A stretch of DNA of 64,000 bases from Halomonas nitroreducens. GTDB lineage: Bacteria > Pseudomonadota > Gammaproteobacteria > Pseudomonadales > Halomonadaceae. The stretch spans positions 1 to 64,000 of the forward strand of contig NZ_RXNS01000012.1 of NCBI RefSeq assembly GCF_003966155.1. Direction: 5' to 3'. This document shows positions 17,837-27,705 of the stretch, piece by piece. Under the pieces are notes generated by a model, which had not been told where the DNA came from, did no database searches, and was given only the letters and a program-made list of their open reading frames with translations. A program made the position numbers and the translations under genes. Within the stretch, counting starts at the first letter, position 1. Every line of letters begins with the position of its first letter.

Positions 17837-20449
17837 TCATGCCACCTCCGCGGTGAAGCCATCCCCGTCGACGCCCAGGGTCACCCGGGTCACCGGCTCG
17901 CGGCGCGCCAGGCGCTCGAGCAGGGCCCGCGAGACCGGGGGCAGCAGCTCGCCGTCGATCACCGACTCGAGCATCCGCGCCCCGTTCTCGCTGCGCGTGG
18001 CCCGGGCGCAGATGGCCTCGGCCAGGGCCGGGTCGAGCACCACCTCGGCCTCACGGTGGCGGTCGCGGATGCGCTCGGCCAGGGTCTCCAGCTTGGCGCC
18101 GACGATGTCGTGGAGGATCTCCCGGGACAGCGGCAGGTAGGGCACCACCTCCATGCGCGCCAGCAGCGCCGGCCGGAAGAAGTCGGACAACAGCGGGTAG
18201 AGGGCCGCGTCCATGGCCGCGGGGTCGTCGGCATGGCGCACGATGGCGTCATGGCCCAGGTTCGAGGTCATGAAGAACAGCACGTTGCGACAGTCGATGG
18301 CACGCCCTTCCCCGTCGGCCAACTCGCCCTTGTCGAAGGCCTGGTAGAAGAGGTTGAGCACGTCCGGGTGGGCCTTCTCGACCTCGTCGAGCAGCACCAC
18401 CGAGTAGGGCCGCTGGCGGATCGCCTCGGTCAGCAGGCCACCCTCGCCGAAGCCCACGTAGCCGGGCGGCGAGCCGATCAGCCGGGAGACGGTATGCTTC
18501 TCCTGGTACTCGGACATGTTGATGGTGGTGAGGAACTGCCGACCGCCATAGAGGCTCTCGGCGACCTGCACCACGGTCTCGGTCTTGCCCACGCCGCTGG
18601 GGCCGACCAGCAGGAAGGCGCCCAGCGGGCGACCGGGGCGGCGCAGGTCGGCGCGGGCGGTGAGCAGGTGGCGGTGCAGGCGTTCGATGGCCGGGTCCTG
18701 GCCCTTGACCAGCCGGCCCAGCGCCTGGGGCAGCTCGGTCAGCCGCGACAGCTCGTCGCGGGTCATGCGCTCCACCGGCACGCCGGTCCAGTCGCCGATG
18801 ACCTGGGCGACCTGGGCCTCCTCGACGGTGGCGTTGACCAGGGCGAACTCGTGCTGCAGCTCGGCGAGGCGCGCCTCGTGATCGGCCAGGCTCGCCGCCT
18901 GCCGGTCGCGCCGCTCGAGGTCCTCGTCCTCGCCGTCGAGCAGCTCGCGGTGCAGCCCGAGGATCGCCTCGACGCAGTCGCGCTGCTCGCCCCAGGCCGA
19001 CTCCAGGGTCTCCAGCTCCTCACCCAGCTGCGCCAGCCGCGCGTCCAGGGCATCCAGGCGACCGGCCTCGGGGCTGCGCCCCAGCAGCGCCTCGCGGTCG
19101 AGCTGGTCACGCTCGCGCCAGGTCGCCAGGTGCTCGCTGTTGAGGTGGCTGAGCCGCCGCGGCGGCGTGTCCAGGGCCTGGGCGAGCCGGGTGCAGGCGG
19201 TGTCGAGCACGTCGATGGCCTTGTCGGGGAGCTGGCGGCCGGCCAGGTAGCGGGCCGAGAGCTCCGCGGCAGCGCGCAGGCCGCTGTCGCCGATCAGCAC
19301 GCCGTGGGTCGCCTCGTAGACGTCGCGCAGGCCGCGCAGGATGACCAGCGCCTCCTCGACGCTGGGCTCGCCCAGGGCAATGGGCTGGAAGCGCCGCGAT
19401 AGCGCCGGGTCCTTCTCGACGTGCTTCTTGTACTCGCGCCAGGTGGTGGCGGCGATGGTGCGCAGCTCGCCCCGGGCCAGGGCCGGCTTGAGCAGGTTGG
19501 CGGCATCGGCGCCGCCCTCCGGGTTGCCGGCGCCAATCAGGGTATGTGCCTCGTCGATGAACAGCAGCGTCGGGGTGGCGGCCTCCTTGACCTCCTCGAT
19601 CACCGCCTTGAGGCGCTTCTCGAACTCGCCCTTGACCGAGGCGCCGGCCTGCAGGGCGCCGAGGTCCAGGGACACCAGCTCCACGCCGGCCAGCGCCGTG
19701 GGCACCCGGCCCTCGACGATCCGCGCGGCCAGCCCCTCGACCACGGCGCTCTTGCCGACCCCGGCCTCCCCCACCACGATGGGATTGTTCTTGCGCCGGC
19801 GACCGAGGATGTCGAGCATCTGGTCGATCTCCGGATCCCGGCACAGCACCGGGTCGAGTTCGCCGCGGCGGGCCTGCTCGGTGAGCGAGGTGGCGAAGCG
19901 CGCCAGGGCGCCGTCCTCGCCGCCGGCGCCGCGCGGGGCGGCCTGGCCCCCGGCCTCGGCGCCGGGCACCGCGGCCTCGGCGGAGTCCCGGGTCAGCCGG
20001 GCGAAGTCGCGGCGCAGGCGCTCGCGGTTGATGCCGGCCAGCAGCCGCTCGCCGCGGGGCCCCAGGTAGCGGCCGGCATGATGCAGCAGCGCGGTGAGGA
20101 TCACCCCGCTGCGCAGCGCGCGGTGGTCGAACTCGGTGCTCGCCAGCAGCCAGGCATCCTGCAGCAGCTCGACCAGCAGCGGCGAGAAGCTGGGCGTGGT
20201 GACCTCCAGGTCGCGGGGCGGCCGGGCGTCCTCGGCCAGCGCGCGGCGCAGCTCGGGAAGCGCGATGCCCTCGCCGTCGAGCAGCACCCGCACATCGCAC
20301 AGCGGCTGGTCGACGAAGGCCAGCAGCAGGTGGGAGGCGCCGACCTCGGGGGCCTGCTGCTCGGCGCACAGCGCCGCGGCCGCCTCGAGTCCCTGGCGGG
20401 CGATGGCGTTGAGTCGGTCGATCAGTGCCGGTAGCTCTACCCTGAGCAT
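17837..20449 (-). CDS. clpV: T6SS sheath-recycling ATPase ClpV (TssH)
   Basis: 870 aa from ATG 20447-20449 (MLRVELPALIDRLN). The N-terminal ClpV domain binds the contracted TssC sheath. The first AAA+ module has G-E-A-G-V-G-K-S at 227-234 and L-L-F-I-D-E-A-H-T-L near 300, followed by a coiled middle domain (about 450-530). The second module has G-P-S-G-V-G-K-T-E near 610 and V-V-L-L-D-E-V-E-K-A-H-P-D-V. It disassembles contracted sheath for reuse. It is located between tssL and vasH. Confidence 0.95.
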   Translation of the reverse strand: MLRVELPALIDRLNAIARQGLEAAAALCAEQQAPEVGASHLLLAFVDQPLCDVRVLLDGEGIALPELRRALAEDARPPRDLEVTTPSFSPLLVELLQDAWLLASTEFDHRALRSGVILTALLHHAGRYLGPRGERLLAGINRERLRRDFARLTRDSAEAAVPGAEAGGQAAPRGAGGEDGALARFATSLTEQARRGELDPVLCRDPEIDQMLDILGRRRKNNPIVVGEAGVGKSAVVEGLAARIVEGRVPTALAGVELVSLDLGALQAGASVKGEFEKRLKAVIEEVKEAATPTLLFIDEAHTLIGAGNPEGGADAANLLKPALARGELRTIAATTWREYKKHVEKDPALSRRFQPIALGEPSVEEALVILRGLRDVYEATHGVLIGDSGLRAAAELSARYLAGRQLPDKAIDVLDTACTRLAQALDTPPRRLSHLNSEHLATWRERDQLDREALLGRSPEAGRLDALDARLAQLGEELETLESAWGEQRDCVEAILGLHRELLDGEDEDLERRDRQAASLADHEARLAELQHEFALVNATVEEAQVAQVIGDWTGVPVERMTRDELSRLTELPQALGRLVKGQDPAIERLHRHLLTARADLRRPGRPLGAFLLVGPSGVGKTETVVQVAESLYGGRQFLTTINMSEYQEKHTVSRLIGSPPGYVGFGEGGLLTEAIRQRPYSVVLLDEVEKAHPDVLNLFYQAFDKGELADGEGRAIDCRNVLFFMTSNLGHDAIVRHADDPAAMDAALYPLLSDFFRPALLARMEVVPYLPLSREILHDIVGAKLETLAERIRDRHREAEVVLDPALAEAICARATRSENGARMLESVIDGELLPPVSRALLERLARREPVTRVTLGVDGDGFTAEVA

Positions 20450-20478
20450 GGTCTCTTCCTCGGTGTTGCCGTCGATGG

Positions 20479-21291
20479 CTAGTTGATGATCCGTTCCAGC
20501 AGCCGGCCGACCTGGTCGGCCTGGGCATCCAGCGACCACGCCAGGCCGGTGTAGACCGCCGCCAGGGCCAGGGCGAAGAGCGCGACGATGCCCCATAGCG
20601 GCAGGCCGTCCCCCTGGCGGCGCGGGGCGGTGACCACGTTGTCCAGGGGACGGGTCAGGGCCTCCTCGCCGGGCTCGTCGAGGGCGGCCAGCTGGTCGCC
20701 GAGCTCGCGCAGGATCTGCTCGTACTCCTCGCGCCCGTGCGGCATGACCCGGTAGCGCCCCTCGAAGCCCAGGCACAGGCAGAGGTAGATGAAGGCCAGC
20801 ATGTCGCGGTAGCGACGGGGCTCCTGGCGCAGCCGGGCGAGGATCGAGAAGACCTTCTCGCCGCCCCAGGTCTCGTTGTGGAAGCGCGCCAGCAGGGAGT
20901 GGCCCGCCCACTCGCTCTGCTGCCCCCAGTCGGTGCTCATCACCGCCTCGTCGATGAAGGAGCACAGCACGTAGCGGTAGGCCAGCAGGGTCGGCCGGTC
21001 GTAGCCCTGCTCGGTGAGCTCCACCTCGATGGCGGCGACCTCGTCGACCACCTGGCGATAGAGGCGCTCGATGTCGTCGAGCCGGTCGAGCTGGCGGACC
21101 CGGACCACCATGCCCAGCAGCGAGCTGGCGGCATCCACCAGCGGGTTGAGGCTGTGGCCGCGCAGCCGGAACCAGTAGTCCTCGTCGGCATCCAGGTGGC
21201 CGGCATGGCTGTGGATCAGTCGCTCCAGGCCCTGGACATCGATGCTGTCCTCGTGGCGCCGGGCGTCGTCGCGGGTGGCGAGTTCGTTCAT
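20479..21291 (-). CDS. tssL: T6SS inner-membrane protein TssL (DotU)
   Basis: 270 aa. The cytoplasmic DotU domain has N-P-L-V-D-A-A-S-S-L-L and the CSFIDEAVMSTDWG and WGGEKVFSIL blocks. A single C-terminal membrane helix lies at about 232-253. No OmpA/peptidoglycan-binding extension follows, so wall anchoring must come from elsewhere. It binds TssM, and its cytoplasmic domain contacts TssK. The stop is 3 bp from the next gene boundary with tssK, so the pair is translationally coupled. Confidence 0.94.
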   Translation of the reverse strand: MNELATRDDARRHEDSIDVQGLERLIHSHAGHLDADEDYWFRLRGHSLNPLVDAASSLLGMVVRVRQLDRLDDIERLYRQVVDEVAAIEVELTEQGYDRPTLLAYRYVLCSFIDEAVMSTDWGQQSEWAGHSLLARFHNETWGGEKVFSILARLRQEPRRYRDMLAFIYLCLCLGFEGRYRVMPHGREEYEQILRELGDQLAALDEPGEEALTRPLDNVVTAPRRQGDGLPLWGIVALFALALAAVYTGLAWSLDAQADQVGRLLERIIN

Positions 21292-21294
21292 GGC

Positions 21295-22629
21295 TTAGCT
21301 CCTGATCGCCCAGAACTGCATTTCCAGCCCCGGGAAGTCGCCGGCGACATGGAAGGCGAAGCCGCTGGCCCCGCGCAGCATGCTCCAGGCCTCGCTGCGC
21401 CGGTCGAGGCGGAAGTAGGTGTAGCCGGCATGGAAGGGCAGCTGGCGCGGCGCCACCGGCAGCGGCTCGAGGGGGATGCCCGGCAGCTGCAGACTGATGA
21501 GGTCGCGGATGCGCTCGACGCTGGCCACCTTGGTCTGCTGCACGAACAGCTTGCGCAGCCGCTCCGGCGGCAGGTCGGCGCGCACCGCGAGGATGAAGTC
21601 GGCGTCGTCGAGCAGGCTGAGGTCGGCGAGCGTCGCTACCTTGAGGCCGAAGCGCCGTGACTGCAGCTGGATGGCCAGCGCCCGGGGCTCGAGCACCGTG
21701 GACAGCGACTGGCGCAGGCTCTGCATCAGCGGCCGGAAGGCGGCCTCGGGCTGGTCGTGGTCATAGGCCGGGTACTCCGGCGGCAGCCGCGACTCCCCGG
21801 TGAAGGTGGTCAGCTCGCTGCAGGTCTCGAGCATGCTGGCGTAGAGCCGCTCGGGGTGCAGGTGGCCGAGCCGGGCCAGGTGCTGGAAGCGCGGCTGGGC
21901 GCGGTTGAGCGACTGCAGCAGCATGAAGTCGGTGACGTCGGCCACCCCGGTCTGGCTGGGAGTGGCCAGGCGCTGGGCCAGATTGCGGGCCCGCTCGCGC
22001 ATCAGCCCGGCCATCTCGCCGACGAAGCGCTGCAGCACCGGGGCGGCCTGGACGTTGAGCAGGGTCGGCAGGAAACCCTCGTCGAGCACCAGGCTGCCGT
22101 CCGGACGCCGCTCGAGGATGCGCGCCACGGCCAGGCAGGCATAGGCGCTGCGGTCCTCGTTCTCGAGCAGCAGCCGCGGGGCGACCCGCGCCAACTCGAG
22201 GTCGGCCAGGTCGCCGTCCGGTGAGTGCAGGTCGCGCACCCCGCGCGGCGCGGCCCGGTAGCGCGAGGGCAGCGCCGTGGCCTCCCGGCTGACCTCGGCG
22301 ACGCCGTCGGTGGCCAGCGGCACGCCCAGGTAGACCACCTGGTTGGTGATCGAGGCATCGCCGATCTCCAGCGGCTGGGGCTCCAGGTCGTCGTCGGGCA
22401 GCTGGAAGGCGGTGCCGTCGGGCATCACGCCGTTGGCACGGCTCAGGGCGATGCGCCCGAAGCTCAGGTACTCGGCGTTGAGCTCCAGGGACAGGAAGCC
22501 GTGCAGATGGCCGCCGACGCCGCGCAGGCGGCTGTCGATCAGGCCTTCCAGGCTGCGCTGCTGCTGCTGGAAGTGCTGGGGCTTGATGAACAGCCCCTCG
22601 CTCCATACCACTCGGTTGCGACTGGCCAT
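21295..22629 (-). CDS. tssK: T6SS baseplate protein TssK
   Basis: 444 aa from ATG 22627-22629 (MASRNRVVWSEGLFIKPQHF). The opening V-W-x-E-G-L-F-I-K-P-Q-H-F-Q-Q is the family signature. TssK links the baseplate wedges to TssL and TssM and resembles phage receptor-binding proteins. Its start overlaps the tssJ stop (ATGA), and tssL follows within 4 bp. Confidence 0.95.
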   Translation of the reverse strand: MASRNRVVWSEGLFIKPQHFQQQQRSLEGLIDSRLRGVGGHLHGFLSLELNAEYLSFGRIALSRANGVMPDGTAFQLPDDDLEPQPLEIGDASITNQVVYLGVPLATDGVAEVSREATALPSRYRAAPRGVRDLHSPDGDLADLELARVAPRLLLENEDRSAYACLAVARILERRPDGSLVLDEGFLPTLLNVQAAPVLQRFVGEMAGLMRERARNLAQRLATPSQTGVADVTDFMLLQSLNRAQPRFQHLARLGHLHPERLYASMLETCSELTTFTGESRLPPEYPAYDHDQPEAAFRPLMQSLRQSLSTVLEPRALAIQLQSRRFGLKVATLADLSLLDDADFILAVRADLPPERLRKLFVQQTKVASVERIRDLISLQLPGIPLEPLPVAPRQLPFHAGYTYFRLDRRSEAWSMLRGASGFAFHVAGDFPGLEMQFWAIRS

Positions 22630-23186
22630 CAGGTCTCCTTCCGCAGCGCGGCCTCGTGCTCGTGCAGGTGCACCAGCAGGTGATAGTCCCGGCCCCGGTC
22701 GTCGATGCGCACGACCTTCTTCCACTGCACCTGGTCCGGCGCGGCATAGAAGGCGATGATGCCGATGTAGCGGGTGTCCTCCTCGACCTCGAAGGGCTCG
22801 TAGAACTTGAACTGGCCGGGCAGTAGGGTGAAGTCGTCATGGGCCAGGTAGTTGGTGCCCAGCGCCTCCTCCAGGTCCTCGCGCAGCTGGCGATGGTCGG
22901 CCGCCATCAGCATGGAGTCGTCCTTGAGCTGCAGGATCTGGAAGCGCAGCGGCGCCCCCTCCCCCTCGCCGTTGGGGTTGACGTCGCCGGCGGCGAGCAT
23001 GCTGAGGTCGACCCGCGACGGCCGATCCTCCGGGTAGCCCACCGGGATGGAGGGGTCGCGCATGACCTGGTAGGTCTTGCCGGCGGCCTCGAAGGTCGAG
23101 GCGCAGCCGGCCAGCGCCAGCAGCAGGGCCAGCCCGGCGACCAGGCGACAGCACAGGGGCACGGCCCGGGCAGCACGGGGCGTCAT
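22629..23186 (-). CDS. tssJ: T6SS outer-membrane lipoprotein TssJ
   Basis: 185 aa from ATG 23184-23186. The signal peptide ends in a lipobox L-A-G-C with the acylated cysteine at residue 28. The mature part carries the transthyretin-like TssJ fold, with the L-x-x-D-D-F-T-L-L-P-G-Q and FYEPFEVEEDTRYIGIIAFY blocks. It anchors the periplasmic part of TssM at the outer membrane. The start overlaps the tagH stop by ATGA. Confidence 0.93.
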   Translation of the reverse strand: MTPRAARAVPLCCRLVAGLALLLALAGCASTFEAAGKTYQVMRDPSIPVGYPEDRPSRVDLSMLAAGDVNPNGEGEGAPLRFQILQLKDDSMLMAADHRQLREDLEEALGTNYLAHDDFTLLPGQFKFYEPFEVEEDTRYIGIIAFYAAPDQVQWKKVVRIDDRGRDYHLLVHLHEHEAALRKET

Positions 23187-24505
23187 GCGCCCTCCCGCTG
23201 CTGGCGACGCAGCGACTGGTCGTAGGCCTGCTCGAAGACCTCCCAGAACAGCTTCTCGAAGCCCTGCTGGCGGCCCGAGTTGAGCTCCTGGTAGTAGTGC
23301 CGGTACATCTCCCAGGCCCAGCCGCCCTCGTCCTCGCCCTGTCGGCCGGCGCCGCGGTAGGCATGGAAGCGCTTGAGCAGCGCGTCCGGCGAGAAGGCCT
23401 CGAGGATCGCGGCCAGGGCGTCGCCGATGGCCTCCTCGACGGCGGCCTGGTGCTGCTGCTGGTGTTCCAGGCACTCCGCCACCGCCGCCGGCGCGGAGAG
23501 GTGCACCGGGCTGCGCTGGGCCGCGAACAGCGTGGTCAGGGTCTGGGCATAGGGCTGGCCGAGGCGCAGCGGATTGTCCTCGATGGGCTGCAGGCGGCGG
23601 TCGCGCAGCGGATAGCGGCTGCCGTCATGGGCCTGGTGCAGCGCCAGCAGCCCTTCCAGGGTGGCCCGCAGGGTCCGGCCGGCCTCCTCGAGGAAGGCGT
23701 GCTGCTCGGCGCTGTCGCGAAAGCGCAGCTCGCCGCCCAGGGTGGTGAGCAGCGGCGAGGCACCGATATGACCGGCCTCCCCGCCCGCGGCCGGCTCCTG
23801 CCAGCGCTCCTCGAGCTGCTCGCCGACCGAGCGTTCCAGATCGTTCAACAACCGTTCGTCCATGTGCGGGTCCTCGTGTCGTCGGTTCAGCGGTGCCGCC
23901 GGGGCGGGAGACGGCTCGCCCCGCCCGTCCAGGGCATCGAGCAGGCCGTGGGGATCGTCCTCGCCGGCGATCTCGTCGTCGGCCAGGGCGGCCAGGGGGT
24001 CCTGGTGACGGCGGGCCGGCGAGGCCTCGCCCAGCGCCGCCAGGGGGTCCTGCTGGGGCGTCGGGGCGAGCGCCGTGGCCAGCGGCGCCTCGGGGGCGTC
24101 GAGGCGCTCGTGCTCCTCGTCCACCAGGGTCGCCAGGGGCTGCACGCCGGCGCTGTCGGCCTGGCGGTCGCCCAGGTGCACGCGCAGCCGGTATTCCCCG
24201 ACCTGCAGCTCGTCGCCGTCGCGCAGCGCCACCCGGCGCTCCCGGCCAATGGGCAGGGTCGCGCGGTTGACGAAGGTCTGCCCACAGCGGTCGACCAGGC
24301 AGAAGCGCCCGTCGAGGCGCTGGATCTCGGCATGGCCCGGCCGCACCCGGCCGGCGTGGTCCTGCAGCAGCCAGTCGTCGGCGGTGGCGCTGCCCAGGGT
24401 GCCGCCGGCTCCCCGGAAGACGTGACTGCTGGTGGAGCGGCCCTCGAGCCGTTCGCTGTTGGTGACCACCAGGGTGATGGCCTGCTGCGTGGGCGTCGTG
24501 TTCAT
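23183..24505 (-). CDS. tagH: T6SS FHA-domain protein TagH/Fha
   Basis: 440 aa. The FHA domain at about 20-110 has the expected G-S-A-T-A-D-D-W and H-A-E-I-Q blocks. A low-complexity linker with repeated D-P-L-A-A-L elements (about 150-185) follows, then a C-terminal conserved T6SS FHA domain ending in GWAWEMYRHYYQEL. FHA proteins of this group read phosphothreonine signals. No PpkA kinase or PppA phosphatase gene is seen here, so this FHA may act structurally. It overlaps tssJ by 4 bp and lies 7 bp from tssG. Confidence 0.88.
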   Translation of the reverse strand: MNTTPTQQAITLVVTNSERLEGRSTSSHVFRGAGGTLGSATADDWLLQDHAGRVRPGHAEIQRLDGRFCLVDRCGQTFVNRATLPIGRERRVALRDGDELQVGEYRLRVHLGDRQADSAGVQPLATLVDEEHERLDAPEAPLATALAPTPQQDPLAALGEASPARRHQDPLAALADDEIAGEDDPHGLLDALDGRGEPSPAPAAPLNRRHEDPHMDERLLNDLERSVGEQLEERWQEPAAGGEAGHIGASPLLTTLGGELRFRDSAEQHAFLEEAGRTLRATLEGLLALHQAHDGSRYPLRDRRLQPIEDNPLRLGQPYAQTLTTLFAAQRSPVHLSAPAAVAECLEHQQQHQAAVEEAIGDALAAILEAFSPDALLKRFHAYRGAGRQGEDEGGWAWEMYRHYYQELNSGRQQGFEKLFWEVFEQAYDQSLRRQQREGA

Positions 24506-24512
24506 GGGAGGT

Positions 24513-25532
24513 TCACCGTGTCATCTGTATGCGGACCCGGCGCCGCCGGGGCGCCGCGTCGGCCTCGGGCTGGACGAAGGTCGTCCAGCCCAGTTGGCAG
24601 CTGCCGCCCTCGCCCAGCCGCATGGGGCGGACCTCGCTCTCCAGCAGCTCGAGTTCCAGGTCATAGGCCAGGGGCTCGCGCAGCACGAAGTCGATCAGGG
24701 TGCGCAGGGCCTGGTGGTCGCGGCCGTCGGGCAGGAAGTCGCGGAAGCGCGCCAGGTCCAGGCCGCGCAGGCACAGCGCGAACTTGCCGCTGATGTCGGC
24801 GACCCGGCCGCCAGCGACCATGTCCTGGCCCAGGGTGGCGCAGGCCAGGCCGGTGCGGCTGCGCTGGTCTGCCGGGATCTCGACCCGGCGCAGCACCCAG
24901 GACTCGACCTCGACGCCGTCGAGGTCGAAGCAGTGGCCGACGATGCCCGCCACCACGTCCGGCGAGCGCGAGCGACCGGCCAGCAGGCCGGCATAGGCCA
25001 GCATCTTGCTCCAGTTGATCGGCGTCTCGCCGCGCAGCCGCTCGTCGGCCAGCCCGACCAGGGCGAAGACTCCCGCCGAGAAGCCATCCTCGGCGCCGTC
25101 CCGGTAGCGCACGTGGTGGCGGTACTTGCGCCAGCCGCGGTGCAGCAGCGACAGCAGCCGGTGATTGAACAGGTCGAGGAAGTCGCCGGCCGCGCCCTCG
25201 CGGTGGGCATCGGCATGCGCCATCGCCTCCAGGTAGTAGCCCGGCAGGGGCGACTGGGCCCCTTGCAGTCCCAGGAAGCTGACGCGCAGGGCGTAGCGGC
25301 CGGTCTCGCGGGGCGCGAGGTCGATCACGTCGCTGCCCGGAAAGCCCAGCGAGGCACAGGCCTGGAAGCGCACTCGCTCGGCGCTCGCGTCGGCCTCCCG
25401 GTCACCCTCGAGGTCGTCGCCGTGGTGCCGGTGGAGCAGCTCGACCAGCTGGTAGAAGTCGTAGCGTCGGGCCCCGTCGACCAGGGGCGCGAGCGCTACA
25501 TCAGGGGCTGCTGGCCCGACTGCAAGGTCCAT
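24513..25532 (-). CDS. tssG: T6SS baseplate wedge protein TssG
   Basis: 339 aa from ATG 25530-25532 (MDLAVGPAAPDVALAPLVDG); the reading further upstream is the tssF strand in another frame. Typical TssG blocks are YDFYQLVELLHR, RVRFQACASLGFPGSDV and GEGGSCQLGWTTFVQP. With two TssF and TssE it forms the baseplate wedge. The start overlaps the end of tssF by 37 bp. Confidence 0.92.
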   Translation of the reverse strand: MDLAVGPAAPDVALAPLVDGARRYDFYQLVELLHRHHGDDLEGDREADASAERVRFQACASLGFPGSDVIDLAPRETGRYALRVSFLGLQGAQSPLPGYYLEAMAHADAHREGAAGDFLDLFNHRLLSLLHRGWRKYRHHVRYRDGAEDGFSAGVFALVGLADERLRGETPINWSKMLAYAGLLAGRSRSPDVVAGIVGHCFDLDGVEVESWVLRRVEIPADQRSRTGLACATLGQDMVAGGRVADISGKFALCLRGLDLARFRDFLPDGRDHQALRTLIDFVLREPLAYDLELELLESEVRPMRLGEGGSCQLGWTTFVQPEADAAPRRRRVRIQMTR

Positions 25533-27259
25533 GCGTAGCGCTCGCGGTTGTGGAGGTTGGTGACGTGCAACTCGTGGAAGGAGTTGATGCTGGCGTACAG
25601 CGAGAAGAACCGGGACAGCACGCTGGCGAACAGGAAGAGGCTGCCCTCGTCGCCGAAGGCCTCCTGGTCCAGGGTCATCTCGGAGCGCAGGCCGCGCACC
25701 GGCAGGCCCCGATAGAGGCGGTCCACCGGCTGGGTCTGGATATCGACGATGCCCGCCAGGCGCTGCTGGGCGATGCGCTCGGCCTGGCGGTCGACCAGCG
25801 CGCGGAAGTCGTAGACGCGCAGCACCGAGCGCAGCGCGTCGCGGTCGAGCAGCGACAGGTAGTTGAGCGAGAGGTTGGAGATCAGCGTCCACAGCAGGCT
25901 GCCGTCGAGGGTCGGGCGCATCGCCGGGGTCGGCCGGGTGATGTTGCGAAAGCCGGCGAAGGCCGGGCTGTCCTCGGTGGGCAGGCAGACGTCGCCGATG
26001 GTCAGCCGCTCCGGCAGCTCGCGGTTGGAGCAGGTCAGGCGCAGCGAGATGGTCTCGCGCAGGCCCAGGCAGGCCTGCTCGTCGCCGCGCACGAAGGCGA
26101 TATCGTGGTCGAAGCCGTCGCCGCGCAGGCTGTCGCGGACCCGGACCCGGTAGTAGAGCGCCTGGCGTCCGCGGTCGCGCTCGATCTGGTGTTCGAAGCT
26201 CTCGAAGGGCACGTAGCGGCGCGGCTCGCCGCGAATGCGCCCGGCCTCGCTCTCCAGCCAGCCCGTGACCTCGTCGACGCTGAACACCTCGTAGTGGGCG
26301 GGGAAGCGGCTGCTGGGCCGGATGCGGTAGGCGCTGCGCTCGCCGCTGAGGTCCACCGGGTCGGCGTCATGGGCGAAGAGGTTGATCGCCGGCGTGCAGT
26401 AGAGCGCCAGGTTCTCGTCCCCCACCCGGGCATCCGCCGGCAGGGTGCGGGTAAAGGTGAAGCGCAGCGTCACCCGCTCGGCCGGGCGCGACGGCAGGTG
26501 GTCACCCAGGCCCTGCAGGTCGAAGAACTGGAAGGCCTCGGGGAAGCACAGGTACTCCTGCAGGATGCGGTAGCCCTGGTAGACGTTGCGCGGGTACGGC
26601 AGCAGGGCGTCGGCGGCGGCGAAGCCCACCGGCGCCAGCAGGCGCGTCGGCAGCGCCATCCGCTGGCCGTCGACCTCGAGCTCGAGGCCCGCCAGGTAGT
26701 GGCTGAGCCACAGGTAGAGGGTGCGGGCCGTGTAGCCGCTGCCGCCCAGGTGCAGGCGCAGGTCGGTAACCCCCAGGCCGTCCAGGGGCTGGTCACTGTG
26801 CACCGCCAGGTCGAGCTCGACCACCGAGGCCTCCCGCGAGTGGCGGGCGGTGACGCCGTCGTGGGCCAGGGGATAGAGCGTCAGTTCGTGACAGGTGCGA
26901 AAGGTGCAGGCCGTGCCCTCGACCTCGCGACTGGCCAGGGAGGTGCCGCGGGGCACCGTCTGGGCGCCGCTCAGGCCGTGCCAGTGGGGGGTGAACTGCA
27001 CCACCGTCATGCTCGGCACCGGCCGCAGGTAGTTGGGCCACAGCATGCCGATCAGCGAGTGGGTGAGCTCGGGGAACTCGTCATCGACCTTCTCGCGCAG
27101 TCGCCCGGACAGGAAGGCGAACCCCTCGAGCAGGCGCTCGACGTCGGGATCGGTACTTTGCTCGGCGAGGAAGCGGCTGAGCCCGGGGTTGCCCTCGGCA
27201 AACTCGCGGCCCTGGCGCTTCAGGAAGTCGAGCTCGTCCCGGTAGTAGCGGTTCAGCAT
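25496..27259 (-). CDS. tssF: T6SS baseplate wedge protein TssF
   Basis: 587 aa from ATG 27257-27259 (MLNRYYRDELDFLKRQGREF). The opening Y-Y-x-x-E-L-x-F-L-K and D-P-D-V-E-R-L-L-E-G-F-A-F-L are family hallmarks, and the length is typical. It is the main subunit of the baseplate wedge. The start lies 7 bp from the tssE stop. Confidence 0.95.
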   Translation of the reverse strand: MLNRYYRDELDFLKRQGREFAEGNPGLSRFLAEQSTDPDVERLLEGFAFLSGRLREKVDDEFPELTHSLIGMLWPNYLRPVPSMTVVQFTPHWHGLSGAQTVPRGTSLASREVEGTACTFRTCHELTLYPLAHDGVTARHSREASVVELDLAVHSDQPLDGLGVTDLRLHLGGSGYTARTLYLWLSHYLAGLELEVDGQRMALPTRLLAPVGFAAADALLPYPRNVYQGYRILQEYLCFPEAFQFFDLQGLGDHLPSRPAERVTLRFTFTRTLPADARVGDENLALYCTPAINLFAHDADPVDLSGERSAYRIRPSSRFPAHYEVFSVDEVTGWLESEAGRIRGEPRRYVPFESFEHQIERDRGRQALYYRVRVRDSLRGDGFDHDIAFVRGDEQACLGLRETISLRLTCSNRELPERLTIGDVCLPTEDSPAFAGFRNITRPTPAMRPTLDGSLLWTLISNLSLNYLSLLDRDALRSVLRVYDFRALVDRQAERIAQQRLAGIVDIQTQPVDRLYRGLPVRGLRSEMTLDQEAFGDEGSLFLFASVLSRFFSLYASINSFHELHVTNLHNRERYAWTLQSGQQPLM

Positions 27260-27266
27260 GATGGCC

Positions 27267-27701
27267 TCAGTTGACGCACTGGTAGCGCTTGTCGTTGAGC
27301 AACAGGTCGATGGTGGTCTCGGTGGCCTCGCGCCCCAGGTCCAGGGTGGCCTGGACCTGGAAGCGCAGCTGCAGCGGGTCACCGTCGTTGGGCAGGGTCT
27401 CGACCCGGACGCGCCGGACCCGCGGCTCGTAGCGCTCGATGCACTCGCGGATCGCGCGCTCGACCTTGAGCTCGAGGTCCAGCACGCCCAGCGTGGCGTC
27501 GTTGAAGTCCAGCAGGCCCAGCCCCGGGGCACACTCGCTGTGCCCCGGGTGACTGTTGAGCAACTCGACCAGGTGGCGCTTGATGGAGGCCAGGGTGGCC
27601 TCCAGCGCCCGCTCGCCCTCCGGCACCGGGCGCTCCGGCGCCGAGAGGCGCTCGAAGAGCCGCGCGCCGGGCCGCCCGCCGCAATCCCTGAAGGCGGTCA
27701 T
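27267..27701 (-). CDS. tssE: T6SS baseplate gp25-like protein TssE
   Basis: 144 aa with the gp25/lysozyme-like wedge fold. ARLFERL near residue 14, then SIKRHLVELLNSHPGHSE and LGLLDFND, are all conserved in TssE. The family's E-P-R-x-x-x-V-x-V pattern appears as Y-E-P-R-V-R-R-V-R-V. It initiates sheath attachment at the baseplate. It lies 4 bp after tssC. Confidence 0.95.
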   Translation of the reverse strand: MTAFRDCGGRPGARLFERLSAPERPVPEGERALEATLASIKRHLVELLNSHPGHSECAPGLGLLDFNDATLGVLDLELKVERAIRECIERYEPRVRRVRVETLPNDGDPLQLRFQVQATLDLGREATETTIDLLLNDKRYQCVN

Positions 27702-27705
27702 GGCG